64,000 nucleotides of DNA, taken from NCBI RefSeq assembly GCF_003711105.1, contig NZ_CP023865.1, positions 3,063,001 through 3,127,000 of the forward strand. The letters are read 5' to 3'. The translations under genes and the position numbers were made by a program. The stretch comes from Actinoplanes teichomyceticus ATCC 31121 (lineage in GTDB: Bacteria; Actinomycetota; Actinomycetes; Mycobacteriales; Micromonosporaceae). Shown one piece after another: positions 8,066 to 15,900 of the stretch (its first letter is position 1; each line of letters begins with the position of its first letter). Under the pieces are notes generated by a model, which saw only the letters and a list, made by a program, of their open reading frames with translations, searched no databases and was not told where the DNA came from.

Positions 8066-8780
8066 CCACCTCGGCCAGCCGGGACTGATCGCCGGCCCCG
8101 TTGCCGGCCAGCGTGACGATCCGTACGGCCGTGGCGCGCCGCGCGGCGAACGTGCTGGTGACCTCGACGGCGGTGTTGCCGCGCACGGCCGCGACCGTCT
8201 CCCAGCCGGCCGGCACGGCGACCTGCACGTCCCAGTCGCGCAGGCCGCCCCGCGCGGTGGTCACCACCCGCACCAGGCCGACCCGGTGCGGCCGGTCCCA
8301 GGCCAGCTGCCACCGGTCCGGCCAGCGGCGGCCGGTGGCGTCGTTCCACATGGTGCCCGGATCGCCGTCGATCGCCGCGCAGACCCCTCCGGAGGCGCGG
8401 GCCGACGAGGCGGTGACCCGGGCGGCCAGCCGCACCAGGGCGGCGTCCGGCGCCGGCGCGGTGACCGTGACCGGCACGTCGATCCGCCTGCCGCCACCGC
8501 TGACCCGCACGTGGTAGACCCCGGCGCGGGTGCCGACGGCGGCGCTGACCATGACCGGGACGCTGCGGGTGTAGCCGGGCGGCAGCCACGTCGAGATCAG
8601 TCTGCGGGGCAGGTGCAGTCCGGGCGAGGCGGCGAGCACCGCGTCGGCGTAGACCGGCGCCGGCCCGTCGTTGGTCATCCGTACCGTGACGGCACGGCCG
8701 TTGCACGGCCCGCTGGTGATCGCCAGCGTGGCCGGGTCGGCGGCCAGTCCCAGCAGCAGGCCGGCGGCGAGCCAGATCAT
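8055..8780 (-). CDS. Secreted discoidin (F5/8 type C-like) protein
   Basis: 241-residue exported protein. A signal peptide (MIWLAAGLLLGLAADPA) is followed by a beta-sandwich region, residues 20-110, and a C-terminal F5/8 type C or NPCBM-like domain with AIDGDPGTMWNDATG, WQLAWDRPHRVGLVRV and WETVAAVRGN, which normally binds carbohydrate or lipid. The start codon overlaps the stop of the upstream PhoD-type gene by 4 bp, so the two are translationally coupled and probably act together at the cell surface. No enzymatic motif is seen. Confidence 0.82.
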   Translation of the reverse strand: MIWLAAGLLLGLAADPATLAITSGPCNGRAVTVRMTNDGPAPVYADAVLAASPGLHLPRRLISTWLPPGYTRSVPVMVSAAVGTRAGVYHVRVSGGGRRIDVPVTVTAPAPDAALVRLAARVTASSARASGGVCAAIDGDPGTMWNDATGRRWPDRWQLAWDRPHRVGLVRVVTTARGGLRDWDVQVAVPAGWETVAAVRGNTAVEVTSTFAARRATAVRIVTLAGNGAGDQSRLAEVVIR

Positions 8781-10297
8781 GCCGCCACCAGCCCCGGCCG
8801 GGCCCGCTCGGAGACGAACGAGGCGCGCGTCGTGATCGTCCCGCCGGGCCGGGTGACCTGCGACATCACCCGATAGTCGGCGCGTATCCGGTCCGGGGTC
8901 AGCTCGCACCTCAGGTAGCCGCGCTGCGCGTTGGCGAACCGCAGGTGCGGGTTGTACCGCCGCTGCAGGTCCAGCTGCCCGGTGGTGTCGCTGCCGTCGC
9001 CGCCGCTGGTGATCGACGTGCCGACGAATTCCACGCCCACCACCGCCGGCCCGGCGTGCAGGTCGGCGGCGTAGTTGCAGTGGATGTCCCCGGAGAGCAC
9101 GACGGTGCCGGGCATCCGGGCGGCGGTCTGCAGGATCCGCCGGCGGTCGGTCGCGTAGCCGTCCCACTTGTCCATGTCCAGCCGGTTGGCCGGGCCGCCG
9201 TACCGGCACTCGGCCATCATGACCTGCTGGGCGAGCACGTTCCAGCGAGCCTCGGAGCGGCCCAGCCCGTCCAGCAGCCAGTCGCGCTGGGCCGCGCCGA
9301 GCAGCGTCCGGCCGGGGCGGTCGCGTTCGGCGCAGCCGGCCCGCAGACCGTCGCCGCAGGCCTGGTCGGCGCGGTACTGCCGGGTGTCGAGCACGTACGC
9401 GTGGGCCAGGTCGCCGAAGCGGAACCGGCGGTAGAGCGACATGTCCGGGCCGGAGGGCTGGCGCGGGCGGCGCAGCGGTTGGTTCTCCCAGTAGGCGCGG
9501 TAGGCGTCGGCACGCCGGACCGCGAAGTCGGCGGGCAGCGCGCCGGGCAGGCGCGGCACCTCGTCGGCATAGTTGTCCTGCACCTCGTGGTCGTCCCAGG
9601 TGAGCACCCAGGGCAGCGCGGCGTGCGCCGCCTGCAGGTCCGGATCGGTGCGGTAGAGCGCGTAGCGCATCCGGTACAGGTCGAGGGTGTCGGTCTCCAG
9701 CTCGAAGGTGTCCGGCAGCCGCAGCGCGGGGTCCATCCGGCTGCCGCCGACGCTGTTGATCGCGCCCTCGTAGATGTAGTCGCCGAGGAAGAACACCAGG
9801 TCCAGATCCTCGGCCGCGAGGTGCCGCCAGGCGTCGTAGTACCCGTCGGTGTAGGACTGGCAGGACGCGGTCGCGAACCGCAGCCGGCGCGGCGAGGCGC
9901 CCCGGGCCGGCGCGGTGCGGGTGCGGCCGGGTGGGCTCAGATGGGCGCCGGCGCGGAAGCGGTAGTGGTACTCCCGGCCGGGGCGCAGGCCGCGCACGTC
10001 GACGTGGACCGAGTGGCCGTACTCCGGGGCGGCGGTGGCGGTACCGCTGCGCACCACCCGGCGGAACCGGTCGTCCTCGGCGACCTGCCACGCCACCGGG
10101 TAACGCACCGGCGGGACGCCGCCGGCCGGCTCCAGCGGGCGCGGCGCCAGCCGGGTCCACAGCAGCACGCCCTCCGGCAGCGGATCGCCGGACGCGACGC
10201 CCAGGGTGAACGGGTTCCGCAGCCGGGGCGCCGGGAGCGTGCCGAGCAGCGCCGCGCTGCCGAGCATGAAGAGGCGGCGGCGGGGAAGTCGCAGCAT
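8777..10297 (-). CDS. phoD: PhoD-like alkaline phosphatase, Tat-exported
   Basis: 506-residue phosphatase/phosphodiesterase of the PhoD family. The N-terminus carries a twin-arginine signal (PRRRLFMLGSAALLGTLPAP), so export is folded and via Tat. An N-terminal Ig-like domain (FTLGVASGDPLPEGVLLWTR) precedes the metallophosphatase core. Metal-site motifs are TASCQSYTDG, FLGDYIYEG, WDDHEVQDNY and LSGDIHCNY. Family members release phosphate from organic phosphate esters using calcium and iron. The start at 10297 has AGGAG upstream. It is the first gene of a pair with the discoidin protein. Confidence 0.92.
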   Translation of the reverse strand: MLRLPRRRLFMLGSAALLGTLPAPRLRNPFTLGVASGDPLPEGVLLWTRLAPRPLEPAGGVPPVRYPVAWQVAEDDRFRRVVRSGTATAAPEYGHSVHVDVRGLRPGREYHYRFRAGAHLSPPGRTRTAPARGASPRRLRFATASCQSYTDGYYDAWRHLAAEDLDLVFFLGDYIYEGAINSVGGSRMDPALRLPDTFELETDTLDLYRMRYALYRTDPDLQAAHAALPWVLTWDDHEVQDNYADEVPRLPGALPADFAVRRADAYRAYWENQPLRRPRQPSGPDMSLYRRFRFGDLAHAYVLDTRQYRADQACGDGLRAGCAERDRPGRTLLGAAQRDWLLDGLGRSEARWNVLAQQVMMAECRYGGPANRLDMDKWDGYATDRRRILQTAARMPGTVVLSGDIHCNYAADLHAGPAVVGVEFVGTSITSGGDGSDTTGQLDLQRRYNPHLRFANAQRGYLRCELTPDRIRADYRVMSQVTRPGGTITTRASFVSERARPGLVAA

Positions 10298-10326
10298 ACG
10301 CACTCCTAATCCTGACATTTCGGACA

Positions 10327-10365
10327 GGCTACGTCGCGGGTCACCGGCTCGCGGGCGACGTAGCC
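10327..10365. promoter_or_regulatory. Long inverted repeat upstream of the phoD-type gene
   Basis: Perfect 11-bp arms GGCTACGTCGC (10327-10337) and GCGACGTAGCC (10355-10365) with a 17-nt spacer, 30-68 bp upstream of the phoD-type start and 125 bp upstream of the divergent nuclease gene. It could be an operator or an RNA hairpin in the phoD leader. I saw no match to a PHO box in it. Confidence 0.5.
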
Positions 10366-10489
10366 GGATGTACATGTGCCGGAAACCCTCTTCGCGTGCG
10401 GGAAACACGGAATTCATGCCAGCATTCATCCACGGTCGTCGAGATCGCGTACCTCTTCGGTGTCCCCACTCGATCCCGATCGGAGCACC

Positions 10490-11122
10490 ATGCGATTCCT
10501 CACCCGCATGCTGGCCACCGCGGCCGTCGCCGCGATCACCGCCGGCGTGCCGGTCTCCCCGGCCCGGGCCACCCCGCCGAACATCCCCTCCAAGGCCACC
10601 GCGCAGACCCAGCTGAACACGCTTACCGTCGCCGCCGAGGCGAACGCGGGCACCTACGACCGGGACCTGTTCCCGCACTGGATCACGATCAGCGGCACCT
10701 GCAACACCCGCGAGACCGTGCTCGAGCGGGACGGCTCCGGCGTGGTCGTCAGCTCCTCGTGCGCCGCCACCAGCGGCTCCTGGTACTCGCCGTACGACGG
10801 GGCCACCTGGACCGCCGCCGCCGACCTGGACATCGACCACGTCGTGCCGCTCGCCGAGGCGTGGCGCTCCGGCGCCAGCGCCTGGACCACCAGCAAGCGC
10901 CAGAGCTTCGCCAACGACCTGACCCGCCCGCAGCTGATCGCCGTCACCGACGACGTCAACCAGACCAAGGGCGACCAGGACCCGTCGACCTGGCAGCCGT
11001 CGCTGTCGTCGTACCGGTGCACCTACGCGCGGATGTGGATCGCGGTGAAGTACTACTGGGGCCTGACGTTGCAGTCCGCGGAGAAGACCGCCCTGCAGGG
11101 CATGCTCAACACCTGCGCCTGA
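10490..11122 (+). CDS. Secreted HNH-type nuclease (DUF1524/GmrSD C-terminal-like)
   Basis: 210-residue exported nuclease. The signal peptide (MRFLTRMLATAAVAAITAG, cleavage likely after PARA) is followed by a mature domain containing LDIDHVVPLAEAWRSGAS, the His-Asn-His core in which DHVVPL supplies the metal-site His, and TRPQLIAVTDDVNQTKGDQDP, which carries the conserved Asn and Lys. Four cysteines suit an extracytoplasmic protein. Such proteins are thought to scavenge DNA. The ATG at 10490 has GGAG five bases upstream; in-frame upstream ATGs lack support. It is divergent from the phoD-type gene. Confidence 0.88.
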   Translation: MRFLTRMLATAAVAAITAGVPVSPARATPPNIPSKATAQTQLNTLTVAAEANAGTYDRDLFPHWITISGTCNTRETVLERDGSGVVVSSSCAATSGSWYSPYDGATWTAAADLDIDHVVPLAEAWRSGASAWTTSKRQSFANDLTRPQLIAVTDDVNQTKGDQDPSTWQPSLSSYRCTYARMWIAVKYYWGLTLQSAEKTALQGMLNTCA

Positions 11123-11529
11123 CCCTGGTCCGCCTGGCGGCGCGTGCCCGGCGATGTCGGCCGGGCGGGCGCCGCCGGCCGCGCGGGCGCGCCCGGTAGG
11201 GCGTGCCCGGCGATGTCGGCTGGGCGGTCGGTGGGGTCGGGTGTGCCGGATGCCGACGGCTGGGCGGTCCGGTCCGTCGGCATGGCCGCGGCGGTGGCTT
11301 GAGCGGTCCGGTCACGGCCGCCGCGGGGAAGAACCTTTCCCGATACGACCTGGGCGTCCCGCCCGTGGTCACGCGCCCCGTACCGGCCCGCGCGGGCGGT
11401 CCCGGCTCCCGGTCGCCCGGCGAGCGCCGGACCGCTCCGGAGCGGCCGCGCCGGCGGTCGTGAACGCCGCGGCGAGCGCGGGCGGTGACTGGCTGGCGCC
11501 GATGCCGAGCGGGTAGCCTCTGCCGCGCC
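11123..11529. other. Intergenic region with a short direct repeat
   Basis: 407 bp without a convincing gene. A direct repeat GCGTGCCCGGCGATGTCGGC appears at about 11143 and 11202. Open frames on both strands here have no start signal and a composition typical of GC-rich noncoding DNA. Confidence 0.5.
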
Positions 11530-12522
11530 ATGTCAGAGCCCTCCCGCCTCCGCGTGCCCTCCTGCCGTCCCGATCCGGCCCGCTCCCCAGCGGCCGGGGA
11601 ACCGGCGGCCGGGTCGCTGCCGGGCCCTGCGGCCGGGTCGCTGCCGGACTCGTCGGCCGGGTCGCTGCCAAACTCATTGGCCGGGTCGCTGCCGGGCCCA
11701 TCGGCCGGATTGACGCCGGGCCCGGCGGCCGGACCGGTGCGGGGCTGGCCGGACGGATCGCCGGAGGCGGCGGCCGGATCCGGGGTGGCGCCGGATCGCG
11801 CCGAGCCTCACCCGTCCGGGCGACGGCTGGCCCTGGTCTTCGGGGCGGTCCTGGCAATCCTGGCCGCGGTCAACGTCGCGGACAAATACGGGCCGCACCA
11901 CACCGGCCTGGTCGCCGGCCCGGTGGTCGCGCTGGCCCTGGTGCTGATCGCCCGCCGGGCCGGCCTCACCTGGCACGACCTGGGACTGTCGCGCCGCACC
12001 CTGCTGCCCGGCCTGCGCTACGCGGTGGGCGCCGTCGCCGCGGTCGCGGTGGTCTACGCGATCGGCGCCGCCATCCCGGCCACCCGGGTCGCCTTCCACG
12101 ACGTCCGCTACCACCTGCACCCCGGGGCCGCGCTGCTCACCGCGCTGGTCGTGGTGCCGTTCGGGACGGTGCTGCTGGAGGAGGTGGCGTTCCGCGGCGT
12201 GCTGGTCGGCCTGGTCAACCGGCATCGCGGCGCGACCTGGGCCAGCATCACCTCGTCGGTGCTGTTCGGCCTCTGGCACATCCTGCCGTCGCTGCGCCTG
12301 GCGCAGGTCAACCAGGCGGTCGGCGCCACCCTCGGCTCGGGCACGGTGGGCAGCGTCCTCGCCGTCGTCGGCGCGGTCGGGTTCACGGCGGTGGCCGGAC
12401 TGCTGCTGTGCGAGCTGCGCCGCCGTTCCGGCAGCCTGCTCGCCGCCGCCGGGCTGCACTGGGCCACCAACGGCCTGGGTCTGCTGATCGCCGCCGGGCT
12501 GGCCACGACCAGCCTCCCCTGA
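11530..12522 (+). CDS. CPBP-family intramembrane metalloprotease with repeat N-terminus
   Basis: 330-residue membrane protein. Residues 1-95 are a soluble, low-complexity Pro/Gly/Ser/Ala segment containing an 8-residue repeat of the type AAGSLPGP, encoded by DNA repeats. From residue 98 on there are about six to eight membrane spans. The CPBP (CAAX protease and bacteriocin-processing, Abi) motifs are present: EEVAFRG (EExxxR), FGLWHI (FxxxH) and HWATN (HxxxN), which build the glutamate/histidine active site. Its substrate is unknown. The repeat tail has no counterpart in the core family, and a start nearer residue 90 would remove it. No close GTG or ATG with a good ribosome site was found there, so I keep the ATG at 11530. 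Confidence 0.83.
   Translation: MSEPSRLRVPSCRPDPARSPAAGEPAAGSLPGPAAGSLPDSSAGSLPNSLAGSLPGPSAGLTPGPAAGPVRGWPDGSPEAAAGSGVAPDRAEPHPSGRRLALVFGAVLAILAAVNVADKYGPHHTGLVAGPVVALALVLIARRAGLTWHDLGLSRRTLLPGLRYAVGAVAAVAVVYAIGAAIPATRVAFHDVRYHLHPGAALLTALVVVPFGTVLLEEVAFRGVLVGLVNRHRGATWASITSSVLFGLWHILPSLRLAQVNQAVGATLGSGTVGSVLAVVGAVGFTAVAGLLLCELRRRSGSLLAAAGLHWATNGLGLLIAAGLATTSLP
11605..11724 (+). repeat. Coding tandem repeat, five 24-bp copies
   Basis: Units start at 11605, 11629, 11653, 11677 and 11701 with the form GCGGCCGGGTCGCTGCCGGG plus four bases. The period of 24 keeps the reading frame and gives eight-residue copies in the N-terminus of the CPBP protein. The last copy has diverged most. Confidence 0.88.
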
Positions 12523-12570
12523 CAGGTGCAGCCCGGTCCGGCCGAGGACGGGCCCGGCCACGACCACCCC

Positions 12571-12732
12571 GGCCTGGGTTGGTCAGGGCACGACGGGTTG
12601 GCCCGGCCGAGCCATGATCAGCCTGGCCTGGGTCGATCAGGGCACGGCGAGCTGGCTCGGCCGAGCCATGACCAGCCTGGCCTGGGTCGATCAGGCCACG
12701 ACCAGCTGGCCCGGCCAGCCATGACCAGCCCG
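12571..12732. repeat. Tandem repeat, three 54-bp copies
   Basis: Units begin with GGCCTGGGT at 12571, 12625 and 12679 and contain GGTCGATCAGG, GAGCTGGC and CCGAGCCATGA. The array fills most of the gap between the CPBP gene and the small membrane-protein gene. A 70-codon open frame over it encodes 18-residue repeats but has no ribosome site, so I do not call it a gene. Confidence 0.88.
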
Positions 12733-12830
12733 GCCTGACCGGTGCGGCCTGACCTGGCTCTGGGCGGCCCGGCCCCGACCGGGGCCGGCGGGTCGTCGAA
12801 CCGGCGCGCGGCCGGTAGTAGGGTCGGCTC

Positions 12831-13136
12831 ATGCGTGTTCCCACCGCCGTGATCACCGCCGGTTCGCTCATCGGCGGCTGGCAGCTCGCCCGCCGCACCG
12901 GCATCCGCCCGCTCGGTGGCGCCGTCCTGGCCGCCGGTGGTGTGCTGGCCGGCCGAGAGTGGGCCCGCCGCACCGGCCCGGCGACGACCGGTGCGCTCGC
13001 CGCGACGTACATCGCCGCCTTCGGCCTCTCGCACCCGCTGGCCAAGCGGATCGGGTCCTGGCCCGCGGTCCTGACCGTCTCGGCGCTCACCGCCGCGGCG
13101 TCCTACGCCGCCGCCGACCGCCGCGTCCCACGCTGA
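12831..13136 (+). CDS. Small membrane protein of unknown function
   Basis: 101-residue hydrophobic protein with three or four short membrane-compatible segments (TAVITAGSLIGGWQLA, GGAVLAAGGVLAG, GALAATYIAAFGL, WPAVLTVSALTAAASYAAA) and Arg-rich loops (ARRTGI, WARRTGP). I do not recognise the family. The ATG at 12831 follows GTAGTAGGGTCGGCTC, which has no strong ribosome site but could carry a -10 element for a leaderless transcript. GC bias at third positions supports coding. Confidence 0.7.
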   Translation: MRVPTAVITAGSLIGGWQLARRTGIRPLGGAVLAAGGVLAGREWARRTGPATTGALAATYIAAFGLSHPLAKRIGSWPAVLTVSALTAAASYAAADRRVPR

Positions 13137-13166
13137 GCGGGGGAGGGAGTCGCTGGTCGGCCCCAC

Positions 13167-13350
13167 GCCGAGCCGGTGTCGTCGCGGTTCCGGGTCGCCG
13201 GCCGAGTCCCGTGCCGATCCGGTGCGAGGGCGGTTCCGGGTCGCCGGCCGAGTCCCGTGCGCCGAGCCGATGCGAGGGCGGCTCCGAGCCGCCGACCGGA
13301 GCCCACGCCGATCCGGTGCGAGGAACGGCGCCGAGTCGCCCGGCCCGACC
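13167..13350. repeat. Tandem repeat, four copies, period 46-48 bp
   Basis: Units start with GCCGAKCCGRTG-type sequence at 13167, 13213, 13261 and 13307. They share GGTTCCGGGTCGCCGGCCGA, which degenerates in the third and fourth copies. The array lies between the convergent small membrane-protein gene and the GH16 gene. Confidence 0.85.
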
Positions 13351-13384
13351 CGGCCCCGGCCCGGCCCGGCCCGGGAGACGGTCG

Positions 13385-13416
13385 GTCGCCGGCCGGGCCC
13401 GCGCCCGGCCGGCGAC
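13385..13416. terminator. Strong hairpin downstream of the GH16 gene
   Basis: Perfect 13-bp arms GTCGCCGGCCGGG (13385-13397) and CCCGGCCGGCGAC (13404-13416) around a 6-nt loop, 7 bp beyond the GH16 stop on the minus strand. There is no T tract, as is usual for actinomycete terminators. Confidence 0.8.
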
Positions 13417-13423
13417 GCCGGGA

Positions 13424-15121
13424 TCACTGGTAGACGCGGACGTAGTCGACCAGCATCCGGCTCGGGAACGGGGTGCTGGCGTCGATCGGGCCGGGGAAGT
13501 CCCCGCCGACCGCCAGGTTCAGGATCAGGTAGAACTGGTGGTCGTAGATCCACGGGCCCCGGGTGTTCTCCACGGTGTCCTTGGCGGCGTAGAACACCTC
13601 ACGGTTGTCGAGGAAGAACCGCATCCCCTTGCTGTCCCACTCCACCGCCCACACGTGGAAGTCCGCCGACAGATCGACGGTCGCGTACTTCTGCCCGTAG
13701 CCGCCGGCCCCGTTGTACGCCGGGGCGTGCAGCGTGGAGTACGCCTCGGACGTGTTGCGTCCCAGCACCTCCATGATGTCGATCTCCCCGTTGTACGGCC
13801 ACGGCCGCCCGGCGAGGAAGTCGGAGCCCATCATCCAGAAGGCGGGCCACAGCCCGTTGCCCTTCGGCACCCGGATGCGCGCCTCGATCCGGCCGTACTG
13901 GACGTGGAACTTGTTGCTGGTGTTCATCCGGTGCGAGGTGTACTGCCGGCCCTGGTAGTCCTGCCGGCGCGCCTCGATGACCAACTGCCCCTGACCGTTC
14001 ATCGAGGCGTTCTCGCTGTTCGGGGTGTAGTACTGCACCTCGCCGTTCTGCGGGACGCCGGGGTCCATGGTCCACTTCGACCCGTCCGGTTTGGTGCCGG
14101 CCGCGCCGTTGAACTCGTCGGCGAAGACCAGCCGGGTGGCCGGGAAGGTGGGGTCGGCGGGCCGGGCGGGCGGGTCGACCGGGTTGCCGCCGGTGCCGTA
14201 CACGCTGAACTCCCAGAGCGAGTAGCCGTACGGGCCGCTGCGCGCGGTGCCGTACATCCGCACGTACCGCCCGGTCCCGCTGGCGTTGATCACGTCCTTG
14301 AGGCCGTCGCCGGTGGTGGTGGACCAGATCGTGGTCCAGGTGACCGCGTCACCGGAGACCTGGATCTGGTAGGCCCTGGCGTACGCCGGGTCCCACTGCA
14401 GCACGACCTGGCTGACCTGCGCGGTCGCGCCCAGGTCGACGTAGATCCAGCCGGGGTCGACCCAGCCGGTGGTGGAGCTGGTCGCCCAGCGGCTGGCCGG
14501 GTCGTTGTCGAACGCCTTGTCCGCCGTGCACGGGTTGCAGTTCACGTCGTTCTGCTCCGACGAGGCCCGGCCCGGCTTGGCGTAGGACAGCAGGCGCGCG
14601 CCGGGCGTGCCGGTCCCGCCACCGGAGAAGACCTGGAATTCCCAGAACGAGTATCCGTACGCCTCCAGCGCCCGCTGGGTCAGGTTGATCCGCACGTAGC
14701 GCGCGGTCCCGGCGACCGGGATGCTCTGCTGACCGCCGGTCCCGCCGCTGGTCGTGTAGGCCTGGGTGTAGGCGCTGCCGTCGGTGGAGAACTGGATCGT
14801 GAACGCCTTCGCGTACGCGTTCTCCCAGTTGATCGCGATCCGGCTGACCGCGGTGGGCGCGCCGAGGTCGACCTGGAACCACTGCGTGGCGGCGAAGGCG
14901 CTGGCCCAGCGGGTGCCGTTGTCGCCGTCGACTGCGGCGCTCGCCGGCGTGCCGGCCCACTCCGAGGACGACGCGGTGACCGCTTTGTTCTGCGAGACCA
15001 GCGTCTCCGCCGCCTGCGCGCCGCTCGGCGTGGCCAGCAACGCGCCGAGCAGCCCGGTCAGGGCGGCGGCGGTGGCGAGAAGTCGTTTTCGCGGACGTTT
15101 CTGGGCAGGGGACATCAGCAT
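13424..15121 (-). CDS. Secreted GH16 beta-glucanase with two discoidin domains
   Basis: 565-residue exported enzyme. Signal peptide: KRLLATAAALTGLLGALLA, cleaved near AQAAE. Two F5/8 type C domains follow (roughly residues 40-165 and 175-305; SAAVDGDNGTRWAS and KAFDNDPASRWATS are their DNG/WAS-type cores), then a Pro-rich linker and a C-terminal GH16 domain. The catalytic motif is GEIDIMEVLG, with nucleophile and acid/base Glu. The domain order and wording fit laminarinase-type endo-beta-1,3-glucanases, so it likely digests fungal or plant beta-glucan outside the cell. GGGAG precedes the ATG at 15121; a second ATG lies two codons in. The open frame extending to 15391 is not supported. Confidence 0.92.
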   Translation of the reverse strand: MLMSPAQKRPRKRLLATAAALTGLLGALLATPSGAQAAETLVSQNKAVTASSSEWAGTPASAAVDGDNGTRWASAFAATQWFQVDLGAPTAVSRIAINWENAYAKAFTIQFSTDGSAYTQAYTTSGGTGGQQSIPVAGTARYVRINLTQRALEAYGYSFWEFQVFSGGGTGTPGARLLSYAKPGRASSEQNDVNCNPCTADKAFDNDPASRWATSSTTGWVDPGWIYVDLGATAQVSQVVLQWDPAYARAYQIQVSGDAVTWTTIWSTTTGDGLKDVINASGTGRYVRMYGTARSGPYGYSLWEFSVYGTGGNPVDPPARPADPTFPATRLVFADEFNGAAGTKPDGSKWTMDPGVPQNGEVQYYTPNSENASMNGQGQLVIEARRQDYQGRQYTSHRMNTSNKFHVQYGRIEARIRVPKGNGLWPAFWMMGSDFLAGRPWPYNGEIDIMEVLGRNTSEAYSTLHAPAYNGAGGYGQKYATVDLSADFHVWAVEWDSKGMRFFLDNREVFYAAKDTVENTRGPWIYDHQFYLILNLAVGGDFPGPIDASTPFPSRMLVDYVRVYQ

Positions 15122-15142
15122 GGGGGACTCCCGATGATGTGA

Positions 15143-15160
15143 CGAAGCCGTTTCCAGCGG
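15143..15160. promoter_or_regulatory. Candidate LacI-type site just upstream of the GH16 gene
   Basis: On the GH16 coding strand the leader reads TGGAAACGGCTTCG, an imperfect dyad of the GAA.CG.TTC kind seen in LacI-family operators that control glucanase genes. It lies 22-40 bp upstream of the start. No regulator gene is adjacent, so this is a weak inference. Confidence 0.3.
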
Positions 15161-15228
15161 GGGAACAAGCTGTAAAGACGCTCTCTTGCCGGACACTGTG
15201 TCCCCGGGGTGAACCGGTGTCAATGGGT

Positions 15229-15248
15229 CGCCGGAACCGGTTCCGGCG
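15229..15248. promoter_or_regulatory. Perfect 20-bp palindrome upstream of the GH16 gene
   Basis: CGCCGGAACCGGTTCCGGCG reads the same on both strands and lies 108 bp upstream of the GH16 start. A dimeric regulator could bind it. In such GC-rich DNA a 20-bp perfect palindrome is unlikely by chance but not impossible. Confidence 0.4.
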
Positions 15249-15436
15249 ATGCCTGCGGCATCGACGCAGGTCAAGCCCGGGGTCAGCGGTGGCCCGGCGC
15301 CGCGGTTCCGGAACCGCGCCGCTTCGTTCACAACCAATCCCCGGTACGAACCACCGGCCCCGCCGCGGGCCACGCGGCCCGGATCCGGCACCGATGCGGT
15401 GCGACGCCGCCACGCTGCGAGCCGCCACTTCCGAGT

Positions 15437-15632
15437 CGCCTGGTTGGGAGTCGCCTGGTTGGGAGTCGCCTGGTTGGGAGCCGCCCGGCTGGGAGCCGCC
15501 TGGTTGGGAGTTGCCTGGTTGGGAGTTGCCCGGCTGGGAGCCGCCCGGCTGGGAGCCGCCCGGCTGGGAGCCGCTCGGCTGGGAGTCGCCCGGCTGGGAG
15601 TCGCCCGGCTTCGGGCGGCTTGACTTCGGGTG
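15437..15632. repeat. Tandem repeat, thirteen 15-bp copies
   Basis: The unit is CGCCYGGYTGGGAGY, starting at 15437 and running to about 15632; a degenerate CTTCGGG-rich tail extends to about 15710. All three plus-strand frames and one minus-strand frame stay open across it only because the period is a multiple of three. The array lies between the divergent GH16 and 15901 genes. The rest of 15122-15900 holds no gene I can support. Confidence 0.92.
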
Positions 15633-15900
15633 GCCCGGGCTTCGGGTGGCCTGCCTAGCGGCCTTGCTTCCGGCGGCTCGGCTTCGCGCGGCTCCGCATC
15701 GAGCGGCGGCCCCGCTTCGAGCGGCCCCGCTCATGGCAGTTCAGGTGAACGTTGTCCGCAGCGCGAGAAGCCACCGAGTCGTCCATCCCTCTTTCGCATT
15801 TTCCGTTCCGGCGCGCCTGGAGGGCGGCGTCATCGACGGAATGGATATTGGCATGATCGAATACTGACTTGTGTCGGGCAGGCGGCGGGATAATTGAGGC

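Noticed and set aside
12526..12738. 70-codon frame with 18-residue repeats
   Set aside because: Lies over the 54-bp intergenic array without start signals.
12959..15142. 727-codon plus-strand frame
   Set aside because: Antisense of the GH16 gene plus intergenic repeats; no family resemblance.
15139..15867. Plus-strand frame encoding WEPPG-type repeats
   Set aside because: The frame is open only because the 15-bp repeat is a multiple of three; no ribosome site, and other frames are open too.
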